Shown piece by piece: positions 53,702-62,693 of a stretch of 64,000 nt of DNA (position 1 is the first letter of the stretch; each line of letters begins with the position of its first letter). The stretch lies in NCBI RefSeq assembly GCF_017876755.1, contig NZ_JAGIOO010000001.1, forward strand, positions 2,108,001-2,172,000. Reading direction: 5' to 3'. The position numbers and the translations under genes were made by a program. A model generated the notes under the pieces. It was not told where the DNA came from, searched no databases, and saw only the letters and a program-made list of their open reading frames with translations. This DNA comes from Crossiella equi (GTDB lineage: Bacteria > Actinomycetota > Actinomycetes > Mycobacteriales > Pseudonocardiaceae).

Positions 53702-53730
53702 CAAGATAGTCTGTTGAACAGAACATCTTG
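53702..53730. promoter_or_regulatory. 29-bp MarR-type dyad
   Basis: An inverted repeat centred at 53716. Outer arms CAAGAT (53702-53707) and ATCTTG (53725-53730), inner arms TCTGTT and AACAGA; 12 of 14 arm positions match. A TTGACA (53698-53703) overlaps its left edge and may be the -35 of the reductase gene. Low GC content sets the stretch apart from its surroundings. Confidence 0.7.
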
Positions 53731-53774
53731 CTGACAGCCGTTCTGGACGGCAGATGAAATCGTGGAGGACCGAG

Positions 53775-54428
53775 ATGAGCCTGCTTCGCATCGACACCAG
53801 CATCCGCGTGGAGGGCTCGGTCAGCCGGGCCCTGGGCGACACCTTCGAGCGCGGGTGGCTGACCGCCCGGCCCGGCGACTCCGTGGTCCGGCGCGACCTG
53901 GGGGTCTCCCCGCTGCCGGGCAACGTGTGGGCGGACGCGGTGAGCACGGGCTGGACCCCGGCGGAGAACCAGAGCGCCGACCAGCTGCGCGCCCGCGAGC
54001 TGGCCACCGAGGTCGCCGACGAGGCGCTGGCCGCCGAGGGCCTGCTGCTGACCACCTCGCTCTACAACTTCGGGGTCTCCCAGCACGCCAAGACCTGGTT
54101 CGACCTGCTGCTCACCGACCCGCGCTTCGCCCCGGCCAGCGGCCAGACCCCGCTCAAGGGCAAGCCCGCCGCGCTGGTCGTGGCCCGCGGTGGCGGCTAC
54201 GGGCCGGGCACCCCGCGCGAGGGCTGGGACCACGCGACCCCGTGGCTGCGCCGCGCCCTGGAGGACGTGCTGCTGCTGGACCTGCGCGTGATCGAGACCG
54301 AGCTGACCCTGGCGCACGTCAACCCGGCCATGGCCGGACTGGTCGAGCTGGCCACCCAGTCCCAGGAGCAGGCGCACTCGCTGGCCGAGAAGGTCGCCCC
54401 GGAGCTGGCCGGGCGCACGGCCGCCTGA
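53775..54428 (+). CDS. FMN-dependent NAD(P)H:quinone reductase/azoreductase-like flavodoxin-fold protein
   Basis: A 217-residue flavodoxin-like protein of the AzoR/NQO1 (Flavodoxin_2) family. The N-terminus MSLLRIDTSIRVEGSVSRAL has the FMN-phosphate loop S-x-R-x-x-x-S; TTSLYNFGVSQHAKTWFDLL is the N-F-x-x-P/S segment of the family, and ARGGGYGPG a flavin loop. ATG 53775 follows GGAGGAC. Such enzymes reduce quinones or azo compounds by two electrons and protect from electrophiles. The divergent MarR is the likely repressor. Confidence 0.85.
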   Translation: MSLLRIDTSIRVEGSVSRALGDTFERGWLTARPGDSVVRRDLGVSPLPGNVWADAVSTGWTPAENQSADQLRARELATEVADEALAAEGLLLTTSLYNFGVSQHAKTWFDLLLTDPRFAPASGQTPLKGKPAALVVARGGGYGPGTPREGWDHATPWLRRALEDVLLLDLRVIETELTLAHVNPAMAGLVELATQSQEQAHSLAEKVAPELAGRTAA

Positions 54429-54449
54429 GCCGCCGGGGACAATCCCCGT

Positions 54450-55436
54450 GTGGTTGCCCTACCCGATGACCTGCGCACGGCGCTGGACCGCGCCGCGGCG
54501 CGCCATCCCCAGCAGGACCTGGCGCGCGCGGTCACCCGCCTGTCCGCCCGCTACCGGGAGGGCCGCGCGGCCACGTCCCCGATCCTGACCGGCGCGGTGG
54601 ACGCGGTGGCCTACGCCGCCTACCGCATGCCCGCCACCTACGCGGCGGTGCACGCGGCCCTGTCCGAGGTGGCGGCGCTGACCCCGGAGCTGGCCCCGGC
54701 GACGCTGGCCGACATCGGCGGCGGCACCGGCACCGCGACCTGGGCGGCCGCCGACGTGTGGCCCAGCCTGCGCGAGCTGACCGTGCTGGAACAGGTCCCG
54801 CAGGCCATCACCCTGGGGCGCGAGCTGATGGCGGGCGCGGCGGCGGAGGCGGTCCGGGCGACCACCTGGCGGCAGGCCCGCATCGACCCCGCCACCGCCC
54901 CGCCGGGGGCGGACGTGGTGACGCTGTCGTACGTGCTGGGCGAGCTGCCGGAGGCCGGGCGGCCGGAGGTGCTGCGCTGGCTGGCCGCCGGGGCGGGCCT
55001 GCTGGTGGTGATCGAGCCGGGCACCCCGGACGGCTACGCCCGGGTGCGCGCGGCGCGCGAGGAGCTGGTGGGCCAGGGCCACGGCGTGGTGGCCCCGTGC
55101 CCGCACTCCGCGGCCTGTCCGATCACCCCGGGCGAGGACTGGTGCCACTTCTCCGCCCGCTTGCCCCGGCTCGGCGCGCACCGGGTGATCAAGGAGGGCA
55201 CGCTCAACTTCGAGGACGAGAAGTTCTCCTACGTGGCCGTGTCCGCCACGCCGGTCCGGCCCGCCGCGGGCCGCGTGCTGCGCCACCCGGTCAAGCGCAA
55301 GGGCCTGGTGTCGCTGCGGGTGTGCGGGGACGGCGGGCTGGCCGAGGTGACGGTGAGCAAGCGGCACGGCGCGGACTACAAGGCCGCCCGCGACGTGGCC
55401 TGGGGCCAGGAGTGGGCACCCCGGGGCACGCCGTGA
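54450..55436 (+). CDS. Rsm22-like ribosome-associated methyltransferase-fold protein
   Basis: A 328-residue protein of the Rsm22/METTL17 family (PF09243-like). SAM motif I reads LADIGGGTGTATWAAADVWP (about residues 90-109). The cysteines CPHSAACPI and EDWCHFSARL form the four-Cys group that in mitochondrial homologues binds an iron-sulphur cluster. Family members act in small-subunit ribosome assembly. GTG 54450 has GGGGA upstream and lies 21 bp after the reductase stop, so the two may be co-transcribed. The 3' end meets the first of two leftward SARP genes 37 bp on. Confidence 0.85.
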   Translation: MVALPDDLRTALDRAAARHPQQDLARAVTRLSARYREGRAATSPILTGAVDAVAYAAYRMPATYAAVHAALSEVAALTPELAPATLADIGGGTGTATWAAADVWPSLRELTVLEQVPQAITLGRELMAGAAAEAVRATTWRQARIDPATAPPGADVVTLSYVLGELPEAGRPEVLRWLAAGAGLLVVIEPGTPDGYARVRAAREELVGQGHGVVAPCPHSAACPITPGEDWCHFSARLPRLGAHRVIKEGTLNFEDEKFSYVAVSATPVRPAAGRVLRHPVKRKGLVSLRVCGDGGLAEVTVSKRHGADYKAARDVAWGQEWAPRGTP

Positions 55437-55473
55437 GCTCCCGCGCGGGACAGGGGTTCTCGGTAGCGGCCGG

Positions 55474-58449
55474 TCAGTTGTGGAGGTAGTCGCTGATGCC
55501 GACCTCCTCCAGCAGCGCCACCGTCCGCGCCAGCGCCTCGCGCGCCCGGTCGTGCCAGCCCGCCGGGTCCGAGCGGTCCAGGGCCGCCGACAGCACCGCG
55601 ACCGCCTCGGCCAGGCGTTCGTCCGCCGGGTCGTAGCGGCCCGCGAACAGCCTGGGGTCGCGCAGCTCCACGCGCAGCCGGTCCATGGCCTCGCGCAGGG
55701 CCAGGGAGGCGCGCGGCTGGTCCCCGGCGGCCTCCCAGGCGGTGGCGATGGACAGCAGTGTGGCGGTCACCAGGCGGTAGAGCAGTGAGCGGCCGGTGGC
55801 CAGGCCCGCGCCCAGCTCCCGCAACAGGGTCAGCTCGCGTTCGTGCGTGCGGGCCGCCTCCTCGTGGCGGCCCAGCTCGCGGTAGGCCGAGGCGGTGGCG
55901 TAGGTGGCCATCATCAGCTCGTAGCTCGGGGTCTCCGGCAGCAACGTCAGCGCCTCCCGGGCCGCGGCCAGCGCCTGCTCGAACTCGCCGAGCCCCTTGA
56001 GGTTCGTGCTCAGTGCGACCAGCGCGCCCGCCACCCCGGGCCGGTGGTCCAGCTCCCGGAACAGGGCCAGCGCCTGCGCCGCCCGCGCGGCCGCCGTGGC
56101 GTGGTCGCCCGCGAGCTGGCTCACCCCCGCCCACTGGCGCAGGGTGAAGGCCACCGCGCGGCGGTCGCCGAGCCGTTCGTAACCCGCCACCGCGCGGGCC
56201 AGGGCCGCGTGCGCGGTGGCCAGGTCGCCGCGGTGGGCGTCCACGCGGGCCAGCACGCGCAGCCCGTAGGCCTCGCCGACCGGGTCGTGCTCGCTGTGCG
56301 CGGCCCGCAGCGCGGTGCGGGCCGCGGTGGCCAGCTCCGCCCAGTGGCCCGCCCAGTCCAGGTAGTGCCGCAGCGCCCACACCAGCTGCCAGGCCTGGCG
56401 CAGGCAGCCGGTGCCGGTGGCGTGCTCCAGCACGGTCAGCAGGGCCGAGTGCTCGCGAGTGAACCAGTCCAGCGCGTCGGCGTAGGTGGCGGGCGCGGTC
56501 ACCGGCGGGCCGTCCTCGGCCTCGGGCTGGTCGCCGGTGTGGTTGTCCAGCACGCTCGCCGCGGCCCGCGCCATGCCCAGGTAGTGCCCCACCACGCGCC
56601 GCCAGGCCGCCATCCGCTCGGGCATCGGGTCGACCTGTTCGCGCAGCTCGTTGGCGTAGGCGCGCACCAGGTCGTGCCAGCGGAAGCGGCCCGGCTCGTC
56701 CTCGGTGAGCAGGTGCGCGTTGGCCAGCTCGCGCAGCTGGGTGAGCACCCGGAGCGGGGGCTGCCCGGACAGGGCGGCGGCCACCTGGGTGTCGGTGACC
56801 GCGCTGGGCACCAGGGACAGGAAGCGGAACAGGCGCGCGGCGGGCGGGGCCAGCGCCCGGTAGGACCAGGACAGCACCGCGCGCACGTCGCCCTTGCCGT
56901 CGGGGCAGGCGAACCCGTCCAGGCCGTGCGCGGCCTCCAGCTCGTCGGCCACGTCGGCCAGCGGCAGCTCCGGGGTGCCCGCGGCCCGCGCGCACACCAC
57001 GGCCAGCGCCAGCGGCAGCCGCGCGCACACCCGCACCAGGCGGGCCACCGCCTCCGGGGCCGCGGCCACCCGGGCCGCGCCCAGGCGGCCGCGGACGAAC
57101 TCGGCGGCCTCGGCGTCGGTGAGCAGGTCCAGGCCCACGGTGTGCGCGCCGGTGCCCGCGACCAGGCCGGGCAGGGCGAGCCTGCTGGTGACCAGCACCA
57201 GGCAGCCGGGACCGGGCAGCAGCGGCAGCACCTGGCCGGTGTCGCGCGCGTTGTCCAGCACCAGCAGGCAGCGGCGGCCTGCCAGGGCACTGCGGTACAG
57301 GGCGGTGAGCGCGCCGAGCCGGTCCGGACGGTGCAGCGGGTCGGCGCCGAGCGCGTCCAGCAGCCCGCGCAGCGCCTCGGCGGGGTCGAGCACCACGTCG
57401 GTGTCCTCGAACCCGCGCAGGTTCACGTACAGCTGGCCGTCCGGGTAGTGGCGGGCCAGCCGGTGGGCGGTGCGCACCGCGAACGCGGACTTGCCCACGC
57501 CCGCCATGCCGTGCACCACCACCGCGACCGGCGGGCGGATCCCGCGCAGCCGTTCGTCCAGGGCGGCGAACTCCGCCTCCCGGCCGACGAAGCCGGGGGT
57601 CTCCGGGGGCAGCGAGGTGGCGGGGCGCGGGGCGGGCGGCGGGGCGCTCGGGCGGGCCGGGGCCAGCAGCGACGGGTCGGCGCGCAGCACCCGCTGGTAG
57701 GTCTCGCGCAACGCCGGACCGGGGTCCACACCCAGCCCGTCACGCAGCGCGGCCCGCGAGCGCTCGTAGGCGGCCAGCGCCTCGGCCTGACGGCCGTTGC
57801 GGTACAGCATGGTCATCAGCAGCACGTGCAGGCGTTCCCGCAGCGGGTCGGCCCCGGCCAGCACCACCAGCCAGTTCAGCAGCTCCGGGTTGTCCTCGCC
57901 CAGCTCCAGCAACACCTCGGCGAGGTCCTCGGTGGCGTCGATGAGCATGACCTGCAACCGCGGCCGCTCCACGCCCACCCACTCGCCGGTGAGGTCGGCC
58001 AGCGGCACGTCGCTGACCTCGGCGAGGGTGGCGGTGAGCACGTCGGCGGCGGTGCGGAAGTCGCCGCGTTCCCTGGCCTGGAAGGCTTCCCGGCGCGCGG
58101 CGCGGAACCGCAGCAGGTCCAGCTCCCCGCCGGTGACGGGCAGCTGGTAGCCGTTGCCGGACAGGCGGACCGCAGGGGTGCCGTCGGGGCTGTCCAGGAC
58201 GCGCCGCAACCGGTGCACGTACGTGCGCACGGTGCCTCTGGCGGCCCGTGGCGCGTCCTGGCCCCACAACGCGGACGCGATCTCCTCCACCGCGAGTGAC
58301 CGCCCCTCGGCGAGGAGCAGCACCGCCAGGGTCAGACGCTGTTGGGGGGAGCCGAGATCGAGCTCGTGCCCATCCCGCCATGCCCGCACCGACCCCAGCA
58401 CGCGATAGCTCACGCCGGTGATGTGGTCCTCCCGGTGGCTCGTCCGCAC
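55474..58449 (-). CDS. AfsR-like SARP regulator (BTAD/NB-ARC/TPR), first of tandem pair
   Basis: A 991-residue AfsR-type regulator. Residues 14-105: winged DNA-binding domain (VLGSVRAWRDGHELDLGSPQ; VRTYVHRLRRVLDSP). Residues 110-260: BTAD domain ending LGVDPGPALRETYQRVL. NB-ARC ATPase: Walker A GMAGVGKS at 314-321, Walker B RRCLLVLDNARDTGQ. Residues about 640-991: TPR-like helices. GTG 58449 is preferred because GGAGG lies 8 nt upstream; an internal GTG at 58413 is the alternative. It is the same length as the next gene and co-linear with it. AfsR proteins integrate signals and activate small downstream regulators. Confidence 0.92.
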   Translation of the reverse strand: MRTSHREDHITGVSYRVLGSVRAWRDGHELDLGSPQQRLTLAVLLLAEGRSLAVEEIASALWGQDAPRAARGTVRTYVHRLRRVLDSPDGTPAVRLSGNGYQLPVTGGELDLLRFRAARREAFQARERGDFRTAADVLTATLAEVSDVPLADLTGEWVGVERPRLQVMLIDATEDLAEVLLELGEDNPELLNWLVVLAGADPLRERLHVLLMTMLYRNGRQAEALAAYERSRAALRDGLGVDPGPALRETYQRVLRADPSLLAPARPSAPPPAPRPATSLPPETPGFVGREAEFAALDERLRGIRPPVAVVVHGMAGVGKSAFAVRTAHRLARHYPDGQLYVNLRGFEDTDVVLDPAEALRGLLDALGADPLHRPDRLGALTALYRSALAGRRCLLVLDNARDTGQVLPLLPGPGCLVLVTSRLALPGLVAGTGAHTVGLDLLTDAEAAEFVRGRLGAARVAAAPEAVARLVRVCARLPLALAVVCARAAGTPELPLADVADELEAAHGLDGFACPDGKGDVRAVLSWSYRALAPPAARLFRFLSLVPSAVTDTQVAAALSGQPPLRVLTQLRELANAHLLTEDEPGRFRWHDLVRAYANELREQVDPMPERMAAWRRVVGHYLGMARAAASVLDNHTGDQPEAEDGPPVTAPATYADALDWFTREHSALLTVLEHATGTGCLRQAWQLVWALRHYLDWAGHWAELATAARTALRAAHSEHDPVGEAYGLRVLARVDAHRGDLATAHAALARAVAGYERLGDRRAVAFTLRQWAGVSQLAGDHATAAARAAQALALFRELDHRPGVAGALVALSTNLKGLGEFEQALAAAREALTLLPETPSYELMMATYATASAYRELGRHEEAARTHERELTLLRELGAGLATGRSLLYRLVTATLLSIATAWEAAGDQPRASLALREAMDRLRVELRDPRLFAGRYDPADERLAEAVAVLSAALDRSDPAGWHDRAREALARTVALLEEVGISDYLHN

Positions 58450-58578
58450 CCGCTGAACCTCCGCCCGGAGGGTTCAACGGACATCATCACCCTAGGCTGA
58501 TCCGGCGCTCAGGACCGGGTCGTCCCGGGCGTGTTGGCACGGCGGGGCACAGTTGACGGCACCTCGGGATTCGGCTGC

Positions 58579-61557
58579 TCAAGGTTCGACGAGATAGGCG
58601 CCCAGCCCGAGCTCCTCGGCGATGGCCACGGTCTTGTGCAGCAGCTTCATCGCCAGCGCGTACCACTCGTCCAGCTCCTGCTCCGGCCCGGCGAGGAAGT
58701 GCTCCACGTCGCCGACCGCGACCCGCAGCGTCATGCGCGCCTCGTGGTAGCGGCCCAGGGCGAGGCTGTTCTCGCTGAGCTCGCTGCACAGGCTGGCCAG
58801 GCCCTCGCGCAGGGCGGCGTTGGCGCCGTGCGCGTGCCCGGCGGCGTACCTCGCCTCGGCCAGGTTGATCAGCGCGCCGGTGACCATGCGGTGCAGCAGC
58901 GAGGTGACGAAGTCGCTGCGCAGCCCCATCCGCCGGGTGACCACCAGCTCGCGCTCGCGGTAGGCCACCGCCTCCTCGTAGCGGCCGAGCTGGTAGCTGG
59001 TGCGGGCCAGCACGTCCAGGGCGGCGGTGACGTCGTAGAGCTCGCCGGACTCCTCCAGCAGCGTCAACGCCTCCCGGCCCGGCGCCAGCGCCTCCTCGGC
59101 GCGGCCCAGGTGGCACAGGCTGCCCGCGAGGGCCAGCTGCGCCGCGCCCTGGCCGCTCTGCCAGCCGGTGCGGCGGAACAGCTCCAGGGCCCGCTCGGCC
59201 TCGGCCAGCGCGGCCGTGTGGTCCCCGGCCAGCTGGCACACCCCGACGGCCTGGCGGCGGGTGTAGCCCTGGGCCAGCACGTCCTGCTCGCTCTCGAAGC
59301 GGGACAGCGCTTTCTCCAGGTGCTCGCGGGCGAGGTCGTGGCGGCCGTGGTGGCAGTGCACGCGGGCCAGGCCACGGTGGGCGTACCCGGCGGAGGTGTT
59401 GTCGCCGATGCGCTCGGCGGCGGCCAGTGCCCAGGTGTTGACGCGGTCGAGGTCGTGCCAGTGCCCGGCCCAGTCGAGGTAGTGCCGCATGGCCCAGGCC
59501 AGCTGGCAGGCCTGGAGCTCCTCGCCGTGGCTGGCGGCCCACTCCACCAGGGTGAGCAGCACCTGGTGCTTGCCGATGAACCAGTCCAGGGCGTCCTGGT
59601 AGCCGGTGAACGAGCGCGGCGCCACACCCGGGCCGGGCTCGCCCGGGGTCGCGCTGTCCTGGTGGGTGGACAGGGCGCGGGCGGCGTTGACCGCGGTGTG
59701 CACGTGGCACTGCAGGCCCCGGTGCCGCGCCGCGCGGCGCTCCTGTTTGGTGTCCACCTCGTAGACCAGCTCGGCGGCGTAGGCGCGGAGCAGGTCGTGC
59801 CAGGTGTACCAGCCGGGCCGGATCTCGCTGACCAGGTGCGCCGAGGCCAGCTCGCGCAGCAGCGCGTGCGTGCGCGGCACGGACAGGCCGGTGAGGCTGG
59901 CGCCGACCCGCACGTCCATGTCGGTGCTGGGGTAGAAGGAGAGCAGCCGGAACAGCCGGGCGGCGTCCGGGCTCAGCGCCTGGTAGGACCAGGACAGGAT
60001 GGAGCGCAGGTCGGTGAAGCTGTCCGGGCTGGCGAAGGCGTCCAGGCCGCCGCAGCCGCCGGTGAGCTCCTCGGCGATGGCGGCCAGGCCGAAACCCGGG
60101 TTGCACGCCGCGCGCGCGGCCACCACGGCCAGGGCCAGCGGCAGGCGGGCGCAGGCGTCAACGATGTCGGCCACCGCGGCCGGTTCGGCGGCCACCCGGT
60201 TCACCCCGAGGCGGCGGGCCAGGAACTCGGTGGCCTCGACCGGGCTGAGCAGGTCCAGCGGCACGGTGTGCGCGCCGGTGCCCGCGACCAGGCCGGACAG
60301 GTCGACGCGGCTGGTGACCAGCACCAGGGACCGGGAGCTGCCGGGCAGCAGCGGCAGCACCTGGCGGGTGTCGCGCGCGTTGTCCAGCACGATCAGGCAG
60401 CGGCGTTCGGCCAGCACGCTGCGGAACAGCGCGGTCAGCGCGTCCAGCCGGGAGGGCAGCTGCTGGGTGGGCACGCCCAGGGCGTCGAGGAAGCCCCACA
60501 GCGCGTCCTCCGGGGCCAGCGCGCCCTCGCCCGCGTCGAAGCCGCGCAGGTCGAGGTAGAGCTGGCCGTCCGGGAAGTGCGGGGCCAGGCGGTGGGCGCA
60601 GCGCACGGTGAAGGCGGTCTTGCCCACGCCGGGCATGCCGTGCACGACCACCACGCCGGGGGAGCCGCCGGGCTCGGCGCGCAGCGCGGTGAGCACGCGG
60701 TCCAGCTCGTCCTCGCGGCCGACGAAGACCGGCAGGTCCACGGGCAGCTGCGCGGGGACCGGCTGGCCAGCCGGGACCGGGGCGGGTGCGGGCAGGGGCA
60801 GCAGGGCCGGGTCGGCGCGCAGGATGCGCTGGTGCAGCTCGCGCAGGCCGGGGCCGGGGTCCACGCCCAGCTCCTCGCCCAGGCGGGCGCGCACGCCCTC
60901 GTAGACGGCCAGCGCGTCGGCCTGGCGGCCCGCGCGGTAGAGGGCGCGCATGAGCAGCTCGTGCAGGCGCTCGCGCAGCGGTTCCCGCTCGGTGGCGCAG
61001 ATGAGCTGTTCCAGCAGGTCGGGGCCGCGGCCCAGGTCGAGCTCGAGCTCGGCCAGCTCCTCCAGTACGGCCAGGCGGCGCTGGGCCAGCCGGGCGCGCT
61101 CCTCCTCGACGTGGCTGCCGGACAGGTCGGCCAGGGGTTCGTCGCGCCACTCGGCCAGCGCGGCGGCCAGCTCGCGGGCGGCCCCGGCGCGGTCGCCCCG
61201 GGCGCGGGCCCGCTCGGCGGTGCGCGTGTGCGCGCGGAAGCGGCCCAGGTCGAGCGCGTCGTCGGTGAAACGCAGCGCGTAGCCGCCGCCGGTGGACACG
61301 ACCGCCTGGTCGCCGCCCTCGACCTCCAGCACGCGGCGCAGGCGGTGCACGTAGGTGCGGATGGTGCCGCGGGCGGCGCGGGGCACGTCCTCGCCCCACA
61401 GGGCGGTGGCGATGTCCTCGGTGGCCACCACCCGGCCCTGGGCGAGCAGCAGCAGCGCGAGCGTGACGCGCTGCTGCGGTGACCCGAGGGGAAGTTCGCT
61501 GCCGTCGTGCCGCGCACGTACGGATCCCAGCACCTCGTAGGTCAGTCCCTGCCGCAC
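58579..61557 (-). CDS. AfsR-like SARP regulator (BTAD/NB-ARC/TPR), second of tandem pair
   Basis: A 992-residue paralogue of the neighbouring SARP gene with the same domain order. DNA-binding domain residues 6-98 (VLGSVRARHDGSELPLGSPQ), BTAD to about 255, Walker A GMPGVGKT at 307-314 and Walker B RRCLIVLDNARDTRQ. The TPR part contains HYLDWAGHW, also present in the sister protein. GTG 61557. The linker before the ATPase is Pro/Ala-rich (residues 255-275). The 129-bp gap to the sister gene holds that gene's own ribosome site. Arose by tandem duplication; the N-terminal and ATPase domains are best conserved. Confidence 0.92.
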   Translation of the reverse strand: MRQGLTYEVLGSVRARHDGSELPLGSPQQRVTLALLLLAQGRVVATEDIATALWGEDVPRAARGTIRTYVHRLRRVLEVEGGDQAVVSTGGGYALRFTDDALDLGRFRAHTRTAERARARGDRAGAARELAAALAEWRDEPLADLSGSHVEEERARLAQRRLAVLEELAELELDLGRGPDLLEQLICATEREPLRERLHELLMRALYRAGRQADALAVYEGVRARLGEELGVDPGPGLRELHQRILRADPALLPLPAPAPVPAGQPVPAQLPVDLPVFVGREDELDRVLTALRAEPGGSPGVVVVHGMPGVGKTAFTVRCAHRLAPHFPDGQLYLDLRGFDAGEGALAPEDALWGFLDALGVPTQQLPSRLDALTALFRSVLAERRCLIVLDNARDTRQVLPLLPGSSRSLVLVTSRVDLSGLVAGTGAHTVPLDLLSPVEATEFLARRLGVNRVAAEPAAVADIVDACARLPLALAVVAARAACNPGFGLAAIAEELTGGCGGLDAFASPDSFTDLRSILSWSYQALSPDAARLFRLLSFYPSTDMDVRVGASLTGLSVPRTHALLRELASAHLVSEIRPGWYTWHDLLRAYAAELVYEVDTKQERRAARHRGLQCHVHTAVNAARALSTHQDSATPGEPGPGVAPRSFTGYQDALDWFIGKHQVLLTLVEWAASHGEELQACQLAWAMRHYLDWAGHWHDLDRVNTWALAAAERIGDNTSAGYAHRGLARVHCHHGRHDLAREHLEKALSRFESEQDVLAQGYTRRQAVGVCQLAGDHTAALAEAERALELFRRTGWQSGQGAAQLALAGSLCHLGRAEEALAPGREALTLLEESGELYDVTAALDVLARTSYQLGRYEEAVAYRERELVVTRRMGLRSDFVTSLLHRMVTGALINLAEARYAAGHAHGANAALREGLASLCSELSENSLALGRYHEARMTLRVAVGDVEHFLAGPEQELDEWYALAMKLLHKTVAIAEELGLGAYLVEP

Positions 61558-61662
61558 TGCCGCCCCCTGGATTCACCAACCGTGGTCTGGCGGAGCTGAA
61601 ACCATCCGGTAAAGCGGGCGAATACCGCTTCGGGATCAGCATCCCACACCAACGACCGGCGC

Positions 61663-61845
61663 TCACCCCTCGGGACGTGGGGGGATGGCGCTGTTGTCCA
61701 GGGGTGTCACAGGGTGTCCGCCATCAAGTTCGTTTATTTCCGCAGCATGTTCGAATGGCCAGTGGACAGGAATGAGCGAAGGACACAATAGGGTGAAGTT
61801 GGAAATGGGAAAATGAGGGCGAGCTTTCAGTACTACCCATCGCAT
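61663..61845 (-). CDS. Candidate small peptide gene upstream of the SARP pair
   Basis: Tentative. A 60-codon frame whose last part reads FEHAAEINELDGG, then HPVTPLDNSAIPPRPEG. The C-terminus resembles short actinobacterial peptides that end in a D-N-x-x-P-type motif, as I remember them; the N-terminal half (to about residue 28) is less convincing and the start is not supported by a ribosome site. The surrounding 61720-61850 is less GC-rich than the window average. It is on the strand of both the LuxR gene and the SARP pair, so it could be co-transcribed. It may be only an untranslated leader. Confidence 0.25.
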   Translation of the reverse strand: MRWVVLKARPHFPISNFTLLCPSLIPVHWPFEHAAEINELDGGHPVTPLDNSAIPPRPEG

Positions 61846-61891
61846 TCACCCGGTGCGCAATGCGTGAACGCGCTCCCATCCAGGGCGCGGA

Positions 61892-62599
61892 TCAGATCGC
61901 GCCGACCCGCAGGGCGTAGGAGACCGCGTGCGCGCGGTTGCGCAGCTCAAGGCGGGACATCAGGTCCTGCATGATCTTCTTGATGGTCCGCTCCGAGTAG
62001 CTCAGGCGCGTGGCGATCGCGGCGGTGTCCTCACCCTGCGCGATGAGCTTGAGCACCTCCACCTCACGCACGGTGAGACCACCGGCGGCCAGGCCCTGGG
62101 TGGCGAGCAGGTTGCTCTGCACGAACCGGGTCTCGTCCACCAGCCAGCGGGTGAGCTTCTCGGGCAGCACCGCGTGGCCGCCGTGGCTGGCGATCACCGC
62201 GCGGGCGACCAGGCGGGCGGTGACGTCGCGGCGGGGCAGGATGCTGACCACACCGGCACCGAAGATCTGGGCGAGGTGCCGCTCGCGCAGCGGCCCGGCC
62301 ACCAGGACCATGCACTGCGCGGGGTTCTCGGCGCGCTCGCTCATCAGGGCCAGCTCGGTGACCAGCGCGTCGGTGACCAGCTCGGCCAGCACGAGCACCA
62401 CGTCGGCCTGCCCGCTCTCCCCGGCGGGCAGCAGGCGCAGGTCCTGGGACATCGAGAGCACCGGGAGGATGTCGGTGGCCAGCCGCTCGTCCTGGACGTA
62501 CACGGCGACCGAGACGCGGTCGGCCGCGCGGGCAGCGGTGGGGGTGGACCGGGCAGCGGCGCGCACGGCGGTCTCGGTCTCGGTGGCGAACGAAGTCAC
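61892..62599 (-). CDS. LuxR-type regulator with degenerate receiver domain
   Basis: A 235-residue NarL/FixJ-like regulator from GTG 62599 (AAGGGA upstream). The C-terminal HTH is clear: LTVREVEVLKLIAQGEDTAA, then LSYSERTIKKIMQDLMSRLE. The N-terminal 120 residues have the alternating beta/alpha pattern of a receiver, but the phospho-acceptor strand reads ADVVLVLAEL with no Asp at the expected place. It is therefore probably an atypical, phosphorylation-independent regulator. It lies upstream of the SARP pair on the same strand, and its own upstream region has three 11-bp direct repeats. Confidence 0.85.
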   Translation of the reverse strand: MTSFATETETAVRAAARSTPTAARAADRVSVAVYVQDERLATDILPVLSMSQDLRLLPAGESGQADVVLVLAELVTDALVTELALMSERAENPAQCMVLVAGPLRERHLAQIFGAGVVSILPRRDVTARLVARAVIASHGGHAVLPEKLTRWLVDETRFVQSNLLATQGLAAGGLTVREVEVLKLIAQGEDTAAIATRLSYSERTIKKIMQDLMSRLELRNRAHAVSYALRVGAI

Positions 62600-62660
62600 G
62601 GTGGTGTCCCTTCCTCTGCGGCGACAGCACTTCGCCGCCCCCACAGAGAAACAAGGAGCT

Positions 62661-62693
62661 GTCAACGCCGTGTCGACGCCGCGTCAACGCGGT
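62661..62693 (-). promoter_or_regulatory. Three 11-bp direct repeats, SARP-type binding geometry
   Basis: GTCAACGC (62661), GTCGACGC (62672) and GTCAACGC (62683) follow each other at exactly 11 bp. A further GTCAAC is at 62717, off-register by one base. They lie 62-94 bp before the LuxR start on the minus strand. SARPs bind heptameric direct repeats spaced by one helical turn (11 bp) just before the -10 element. A convincing -10 was not found. Confidence 0.6.
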
